Part shown: positions 32,634-37,152 of the stretch, piece after piece
How the letters are laid out: every line of letters begins with the position of its first letter
Numbering within the stretch: position 1 is the stretch's first letter
From: CAYUIS01 sp964444825
Lineage (GTDB): Bacteria; Chloroflexota; Anaerolineae; B4-G1
Length of the DNA: 37,152 nucleotides
Direction: 5' to 3'
Assembly: GCA_964444825.1 (NCBI GenBank)
Contig: CAYUIS010000041.1
Span: forward strand, 1-37,152
Notes under the pieces: model-generated
The model's input: the letters and a program-made list of their open reading frames with translations, nothing else
What the model was told of the DNA's origin: nothing
Databases searched by the model: none
Made by a program: the position numbers and the translations under genes

Positions 32634-33515
32634 ATGCTAAGCATACTCATCACCGCCTTCCGCGAGGCAGCGACGATAGGCCAAGCCATCGAAGCGTTCC
32701 TCCCCCAATTACCCAACGATGCCGAGTTGCTGGTTGTCTGCCCTGACCCAGGAACGACCTCCGTGGTGGATGACTTTGCTGCCCGCTATCCGGCTGTGCA
32801 GCACGTGGCCGATCCACAGAAGGGCAAGCCAGTCGCCCTAAACGTCGGGTTGAAGGCGGCGAAAGGGGACATCGTGGTGCTCTCAGACGGCGACGTGGTT
32901 GTCGCTGAAGACACCTTGGTCAAGCTCCTAGCCCCTTTCGAGGATCCGCAGGTAGGAGCCGTGAGCGGTCGGGCGCTAAGCCTCAGCCCACGTGACACAA
33001 TGCTGGGCTATTGGTCCTACCTGCTCACCGAGGGCATCCATCAGATTCGCTTGAACCGTGATCGCGCTGGTCAATTCCTGGTCTGCTCTGGCTATCTTTT
33101 TGCCATCCGTCGCGCCCTGGTCGACCGTGTGCCGGAGGATGCGCTGGCAGAGGATGCCGTGATCTCGCATATGATTGCCCGCCAAGGATACCGCGTCGCC
33201 TATGCCCCTGAGGCACGCGTCTATGTCAAGTACCCCACGACCTATCGTGACTGGCTCAGACAAAAGGTCCGCTCCGCCGGTGGGTATGCGCAGCCCTACA
33301 TCCGCTCGTCCCCTGTGCGCATGCGGTCGGCGTGGCTCGAGATGTGGTACGGCACGCGCCTGGCGCTGCGCTACCCTCGCCACACCCGCGAGTTTCTGTG
33401 GACGTTGCTTCTCTTCGCTGCCCGCCTGCATCTGTGGCTACTTGTATTCGTCAACGTGCGACTGCTCCGCCGCCCCCTGACCACTCTTTGGCAGCGTGTC
33501 GAATCCACCAAGTGA
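32634..33515 (+). CDS. Family 2 glycosyltransferase
   Basis: 293 aa. GT-A fold: SILITAFREAATIG at the N-terminus (3-16), GKPVALNVGLKAAKGDIVVLSDGD (64-87, with DGD 85-87 as the metal site), SGYLFAIRR (152-160) and the acceptor/base region LAEDAVISHMI (171-181). A WLRQKVR stretch stands in for the QxxRW motif of processive enzymes. One or two hydrophobic segments near the C-terminus (about 262-285) could anchor it in the membrane. It presumably adds sugars to envelope or exopolysaccharide; donor and acceptor are unknown. It has its own promoter and meets the LysM gene tail-to-tail, 19 nt apart. Confidence 0.85.
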   Translation: MLSILITAFREAATIGQAIEAFLPQLPNDAELLVVCPDPGTTSVVDDFAARYPAVQHVADPQKGKPVALNVGLKAAKGDIVVLSDGDVVVAEDTLVKLLAPFEDPQVGAVSGRALSLSPRDTMLGYWSYLLTEGIHQIRLNRDRAGQFLVCSGYLFAIRRALVDRVPEDALAEDAVISHMIARQGYRVAYAPEARVYVKYPTTYRDWLRQKVRSAGGYAQPYIRSSPVRMRSAWLEMWYGTRLALRYPRHTREFLWTLLLFAARLHLWLLVFVNVRLLRRPLTTLWQRVESTK

Positions 33516-33534
33516 AGCGTCCTTTCAGCACACA

Positions 33535-34506
33535 TCAATAGTGGATGTTGACCAGTGTGCCAACCGGCGCCCAATTGAAGAACCACTGCGCCTCGGATGT
33601 AGGCAGGTTAACACAACCGTGGCTCATTGGCCGGCCAAAGTTGGCGTGCCAGTAGGTTCCGTGAAGACCATAACCCCGGTAAAAGTACATCGTGTAGGGC
33701 ACATTGGGCAGGTAGTAGCCCGGCCCCGTCATCAGCGTGGATACATACTTGACATAGATCCGATACTGGCCTGTAGGAGTAGGAGTTCCAGGCAACCCGG
33801 TCGAGGCGAGGCTGCTCCGCACGGCCGTGTTTCCCACATAGGCGGTGACCCGCTGGGCGCTGAGGTTTATGTCAATCCACTTGCCCCCGGTCGGTGCTGG
33901 CGATTGTGCGGGCGGCGCAGGATTCCCTCCGCTTGGAATACGCAACACCTGCCCTACGTAGATCAGCGATGAATTACTGATGCCGTTTGCCTGCACTAGA
34001 GACCACAGAGAGACGCCGAACCTGATGGCAATGGCCGACAGCGTGTCACCACGTCGCACCGCGTACGTCTGCCCTGACGAAGGTGGGGATGACGGTCCAG
34101 GTGCGGTCCCCTGTCCTGGAATAACGAGCCGCTGTCCCACGTAGATATGGTTGGGGTTAGCAATGCCATTCGCAGCAGCCAGGGTCTGGTAGGAGACGCC
34201 GTATCGCAGCGCAATCCGATACAGGCTCTCGCCTCGTTGTACGATATGCACGCCCGATGAAACCCCAGGCGAGCTGGTAGCTCCTCCGGTCGGCACCACC
34301 AAACGCTGACCTACATAGATGCGGTTCGAGTTACTCAGACCGTTGGCCGCTGCCAGTGCGTTCACCGTCACCCCGTATCGCAGTCCGATCCGAAACAGGT
34401 TTTCGCCTGGCTGCACAATGTGAATCGTTGAACTCTGGGCAACAACCGATACTGCCGACGATAGCGTCAATATCAGCACCAACCCGATTATTTGCATCCT
34501 ACGCAT
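33535..34506 (-). CDS. Secreted triple-LysM L,D-transpeptidase (YkuD domain)
   Basis: 323 aa from ATG 34506, with AGGGAG 8 nt before it; the longer frame has no such site and would hide the signal peptide. Signal peptide 1-23 (ending VVAQ), LysM repeats at about 28-72, 87-130 and 147-191, each with YVGQ near its end, joined by Ser/Pro/Gly-rich linkers, then a YkuD domain at about 209-322. The catalytic site has His282 (LHGTYWH) and SHGCVNL with Cys298. The enzyme binds peptidoglycan through LysM and forms 3-3 cross-links or attaches proteins to the wall. Its presence argues for a peptidoglycan-containing wall. It ends 19 nt from the GT2 gene on the opposite strand. Confidence 0.92.
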   Translation of the reverse strand: MRRMQIIGLVLILTLSSAVSVVAQSSTIHIVQPGENLFRIGLRYGVTVNALAAANGLSNSNRIYVGQRLVVPTGGATSSPGVSSGVHIVQRGESLYRIALRYGVSYQTLAAANGIANPNHIYVGQRLVIPGQGTAPGPSSPPSSGQTYAVRRGDTLSAIAIRFGVSLWSLVQANGISNSSLIYVGQVLRIPSGGNPAPPAQSPAPTGGKWIDINLSAQRVTAYVGNTAVRSSLASTGLPGTPTPTGQYRIYVKYVSTLMTGPGYYLPNVPYTMYFYRGYGLHGTYWHANFGRPMSHGCVNLPTSEAQWFFNWAPVGTLVNIHY

Positions 34507-34641
34507 AATTGCACTCCCTCTCGGTCCGCTACTCCTATACGCCCTCTCCAAACAAGGCTGGTTGTCGATCATCTTTGAATACCTGTAGCACATTTGTTCG
34601 CTCGTGCTCCCCTATTATGCCTCAAATGTCGCCATTCATCC

Positions 34642-34670
34642 ATTACAACAAGGTTACATTTGCGTGACAA
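34642..34670 (-). promoter_or_regulatory. Candidate promoter of the LysM/L,D-transpeptidase gene
   Basis: Minus strand: TTGTCA (34670-34665), 17-nt spacer, TGTAAT (34647-34642). It gives a leader of about 129 nt. A CATAAT nearer the gene is an alternative -10 with a poorer -35. Confidence 0.45.
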
Positions 34671-34770
34671 GATGCCCATATCGTGTTAAGCAGACAGCCG
34701 TTCTCGACCATGGTGACTGCCCGTCGTGACAGGCATACAGAGCACGAGAGCCCTTCCAGACAAAGATATG

Positions 34771-34808
34771 CGCAAGGGGCAGGCCCTATACCGAGCCCGC
34801 CCCTTGCG
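34771..34808 (-). terminator. Hairpin after kbl
   Basis: CGCAAGGGGC (34771-34780) pairs perfectly with GCCCCTTGCG (34799-34808), with an 18-nt GC-rich loop that can fold further. It lies 27 nt past the kbl stop. The following minus-strand bases (CATATCTTTGTCT) are only modestly T-rich. Confidence 0.6.
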
Positions 34809-34835
34809 ATAGAGATCTCTACACAAAAACAGTGG

Positions 34836-36032
34836 CTAGATCACGCCCAGTTCCCGTGCCACCTTTTCAAATATCTCCAATCCCTTGTCCAGATCCTCCC
34901 GTGTGTGAGCAGCGGTGTTCATCACCCGGATGCGGGCCTGCCCCATCGGAACGGTAGGAAAACCCAGCGCCATAGCAAAGACGCCATGGTCGAACAGCTT
35001 GGCGCTAAACTCCTTTGCCAGCTTAACATCGCCCAGCATCACCGGAACGATCGGCGTCTCGGTGCGACCGGTGTCTATACCCAACCGCTTGATTCCCGCC
35101 TTGAAATACTCGGCATTCTCCCACAGTCTCTCCACCACCTCTGGGTGTTGCTCAACATAATCCACAGCAGCCATACAGGCCGCCGTATCAGCCGGGGTGA
35201 GTGCACTTGAGAACAGATTGGGACGTGCCTTCTGACGGATATACTCCACGACCACTTCTTTTCCAGCGATCACACCACCCATCACGCCAAAGGCCTTGGA
35301 CAGCGTGCCGATTTCGACGTCAAACTTTCCTTCCAGCCCAAAATGGGCCACGATCCCCCGCCCGTTGCCCAGTACGCCTTCCCCGTGCGCGTCATCCACC
35401 ATCGTGAGCACGTCATGCCTGGCAGCCACTTCATAGAGCTTGTCCAGCGGGGCAACGTCGCCGTCCATGGAGAACACGCCATCACTGATCATCAAACCCC
35501 GTCTATAGTTAGGCAGATGCTCCTGGATCTTGGCCTCTAGGTCAGCCGCGTCGCAGTGCTCATAGACGATGATCTTGGCCCCACTCAGCCGCGCACCATC
35601 GATAATGCTCGCGTGATTGAGACGGTCGGAGAAGATAACGTCCTGCTCGCCCGTCTCCCTGTTCCGTCCCACCAATGGCGGTATGGCTGCCTGGTTGGCG
35701 CAAAAGCCACTTTGAACGAGCAGGGCTGCCTCGACCTGCTTGAATTCCGCCATCCGCCTCTCACACGCGGTGTGCAACCGCTGGGTACCAGCGATGGTGC
35801 GAACCGCGGCAGGTCCCACCCCCCACTCATCGACCGCCTTCTTGGCGGCCTCCTTCAGCGCCGGGTGATTCGCCAATCCCAAATAGTTGTTGGTGCAGAA
35901 ATTGAGCACCCTCTTGCCATCCACCACCATCCACCCATCAGCCGCCGAATCCATCGTCCGGATGTTGATGAACCGCTTTTCAGCCTTGGCGGCTTCAAGC
36001 TCCTGTTGCATAAAACCTAGCTTGTCTCCCAC
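34836..36032 (-). CDS. kbl: 2-amino-3-ketobutyrate CoA ligase (glycine C-acetyltransferase)
   Basis: 398 aa from GTG 36032, preceded by AAGGAG at 7 nt. A PLP-dependent alpha-oxoamine synthase: NFCTNNYLGLANHP near the N-terminus, GTQRLHTACERRMAEF, VDDAHGEGVLG and the PLP lysine in GTLSKAFGVMGG. The family also includes BioF and HemA. The gene lies 15 nt behind tdh on the same strand, and the size and the TNNYLGLA and DDAHGEG motifs fit Kbl. It converts 2-amino-3-ketobutyrate and CoA to glycine and acetyl-CoA, finishing threonine breakdown. A BioF-like activity cannot be ruled out by sequence alone. Cytoplasmic. Confidence 0.92.
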   Translation of the reverse strand: MGDKLGFMQQELEAAKAEKRFINIRTMDSAADGWMVVDGKRVLNFCTNNYLGLANHPALKEAAKKAVDEWGVGPAAVRTIAGTQRLHTACERRMAEFKQVEAALLVQSGFCANQAAIPPLVGRNRETGEQDVIFSDRLNHASIIDGARLSGAKIIVYEHCDAADLEAKIQEHLPNYRRGLMISDGVFSMDGDVAPLDKLYEVAARHDVLTMVDDAHGEGVLGNGRGIVAHFGLEGKFDVEIGTLSKAFGVMGGVIAGKEVVVEYIRQKARPNLFSSALTPADTAACMAAVDYVEQHPEVVERLWENAEYFKAGIKRLGIDTGRTETPIVPVMLGDVKLAKEFSAKLFDHGVFAMALGFPTVPMGQARIRVMNTAAHTREDLDKGLEIFEKVARELGVI

Positions 36033-36047
36033 TTTTCGTCTCCTTTT

Positions 36048-37025
36048 CTAGATCTCTTTTTGGTGTTTCTGGCTAAGTTTAGCCAGCATATCGGCCACCA
36101 TTGCTGGCAAATCATACTCCGGCTCCCATCCCCACTCCTCACGCGCGGCGCTGTCGTCGATCGTCCGTGGCCAAGAGTCGGCAATCTGTTGTCTGAAATC
36201 AGGTTCGTATTCGCACCTGAACTCGGGCATGTGTTTCTGGATTTCCACGACTAGTTCGGCCGGACTGAAACTGAACGCCGCCAGGTTAAAGTCAGAATGG
36301 TGCTCTAATCCCGAAAAGTCGGCCTCCATCAAGTCAATCGTCGCCTTGATGCAATCAGGCATATACATCATGGGCAATACGGTGTCCTCCCGCAGAAAAC
36401 AGGTGTACCGCTTGTGCTTGATCGCCTCGTAGAATATCTCGACTGCATAGTCGGTGGTGCCCCCACCAGGCAACGTCTCGCTGCTGATGATACCTGGATA
36501 TCGAACGCCGCGCACATCCAGGCCGAACCGTTGCACATAGTAGTCACACAGCAACTCCCCGGCGACCTTTGTGACACCGTACATCGTCTTGGGACGCAAG
36601 ATCGTCTCCTGGGGTGTGTTGTGCTGCGGAGTCTCCGGTCCGAAGGCAGCAATAGAACTGGGGCAGAACAGTCGCACCGTCTCCCGCTCTCGAGCGATCT
36701 CGAGGACATTGTATAGCCCGTTCATATTGACGTCCCAGGCTAGGTGAGGATTCTGCTCGCCGACGGCGGAGAGGATGGCAGCCATATGATAGACGGTATC
36801 GATGTCATGCTCGTCCACCAGATCCGCCACCGTCTCCTGCTTGGTTACGTCGACAAAAGCGAATGGACCAGAGTCGCGCAACTCGGGGCCAGGCGGCGTC
36901 CTGTGGCCGGTGGCCACCACGTTCTCACCGCCATATTTCTCTCGGAGCGCCAATGTCAGCTCCGAGCCGATTTGACCGCACGCTCCAGTCACGAGAATCC
37001 TGCTCATTTCACCCGTTGACACCAT
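36048..37025 (-). CDS. tdh: L-threonine 3-dehydrogenase, NAD-dependent epimerase (SDR) type
   Basis: 325 aa from ATG 37025, which has GGAGG just upstream; an ATG at 37007 is possible. Extended-SDR fold: ILVTGACGQIGSELTLAL (NAD site), AAILSAVGEQNP, FCPSSIAAFGP with the catalytic Ser/Thr region, and TMYGVTKVAGE with the YxxxK pair. GVRYPGIIS, PGGGTTDYAVEIF and MMYMPDCI are typical of the short-chain threonine dehydrogenases, unrelated to zinc-dependent E. coli Tdh. It oxidises threonine to 2-amino-3-ketobutyrate for Kbl. First gene of a two-gene operon with a near-consensus promoter. Cytoplasmic. Confidence 0.92.
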   Translation of the reverse strand: MVSTGEMSRILVTGACGQIGSELTLALREKYGGENVVATGHRTPPGPELRDSGPFAFVDVTKQETVADLVDEHDIDTVYHMAAILSAVGEQNPHLAWDVNMNGLYNVLEIARERETVRLFCPSSIAAFGPETPQHNTPQETILRPKTMYGVTKVAGELLCDYYVQRFGLDVRGVRYPGIISSETLPGGGTTDYAVEIFYEAIKHKRYTCFLREDTVLPMMYMPDCIKATIDLMEADFSGLEHHSDFNLAAFSFSPAELVVEIQKHMPEFRCEYEPDFRQQIADSWPRTIDDSAAREEWGWEPEYDLPAMVADMLAKLSQKHQKEI

Positions 37026-37061
37026 AACACCTCCGTCTCGATTGTATGTGCGAATACGGCG

Positions 37062-37073
37062 TACTCGCGAGTA
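37062..37073. promoter_or_regulatory. Palindrome over the tdh transcription start, possible operator
   Basis: TACTCGCGAGTA, a perfect 12-bp palindrome that overlaps the -10 box and the predicted start site. Several such palindromes are expected by chance in a window this size, so only the position makes it notable. Confidence 0.3.
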
Positions 37074-37098
37074 TAGCATATCTCGGGGAGCTTGCCAA
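37070..37098 (-). promoter_or_regulatory. Promoter of the tdh-kbl operon
   Basis: Minus strand: TTGGCA (37098-37093), 17-nt spacer, TATACT (37075-37070). The predicted start near 37063 leaves a leader of about 37 nt. Confidence 0.65.
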
Positions 37099-37152
37099 TT
37101 CGCTATCCCACTTCGACTTCCCAGCGCACAACCCCAGCATCTCCACGCATCT

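Larger units (their letters stand above)
34507..34835. other. 329-nt intergenic region
   Basis: It holds the LysM gene promoter (34642-34670) and the kbl terminator hairpin (34771-34808), listed separately. I see no further gene, repeat or RNA in the rest. A plus-strand frame that runs from here into kbl has no ribosome site or recognisable protein. Confidence 0.6.

Overview
The window (37,152 bp, moderately GC-rich) looks like chromosomal DNA of a free-living bacterium, most likely an anaerobic or facultative member of the Chloroflexota (Anaerolineae-like). That placement is an inference from the gene mix: a FhaA/FhaB-type FHA pair, DUF3417-type glucan phosphorylase, a fused [2Fe-2S]/molybdopterin hydroxylase, LysM-L,D-transpeptidase, a TIGR01906-type membrane protein and fused membrane/spermidine-synthase-like proteins. 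A glycyl radical enzyme implies at least some anaerobic life. No rRNA, tRNA, CRISPR array, transposase or phage gene was seen. A 100-N scaffold gap lies at 7255-7354, so the two flanks are joined by assembly only.

Layout. 1-2559: C-terminal part of a large OB-fold/nuclease-like surface protein. 2665-6247: a tight operon of two FHA proteins, an atypical SDR and a polytopic glycosyltransferase. 6366-7238: methylthioadenosine phosphorylase. After the gap, on the minus strand, a membrane protein and alpha-glucan phosphorylase (10414-7383). 10548-11630: a winged-helix/iron-sulfur protein. 11735-14646 (minus): animal-like UDP-glucose dehydrogenase and a UMF1-like MFS transporter. 14941-18526: a molybdenum hydroxylase operon with an unusually short FAD-subunit homologue. 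18716-20062: a sulfotransferase, tail-to-tail with a minus-strand run (29642-20059) of aspS, glnA, rph, a degenerate metallopeptidase homologue, a SanA/YdcF-like protein, a glycyl radical enzyme resembling arylacetate decarboxylases, and a double split-barrel (PPOX-like) protein. 29940-33515 (plus): spermidine-synthase-like membrane protein, TIGR01906-type membrane protein, single-domain response regulator and a family 2 glycosyltransferase. 33535-34506 (minus): LysM/L,D-transpeptidase. 34836-37025 (minus): the threonine-to-glycine pathway, tdh then kbl.

Regulatory reading. Sigma-70-like promoters are easy to see. Five genes (starts at 2665, 10414 minus, 26371 minus, 29940, 32634) have a -10 box only 6-10 nt before the start codon and no Shine-Dalgarno sequence, so they are probably read from leaderless mRNAs. 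Genes inside operons, or with longer leaders, usually have good Shine-Dalgarno sites. The aspS leader carries what looks like a terminator/antiterminator pair.

The most interesting items are the glycyl radical enzyme + PPOX-like pair without an activase in view; the molybdenum hydroxylase paired with a FAD-subunit homologue that lacks the FAD-binding half; two enzyme-fold proteins that seem to have lost catalytic residues (the nuclease at the left edge and the HExxH-to-HAxxH protein); and the putative aspS attenuator. All functional calls are from reading the sequence and from memory of the families; no database search was possible.
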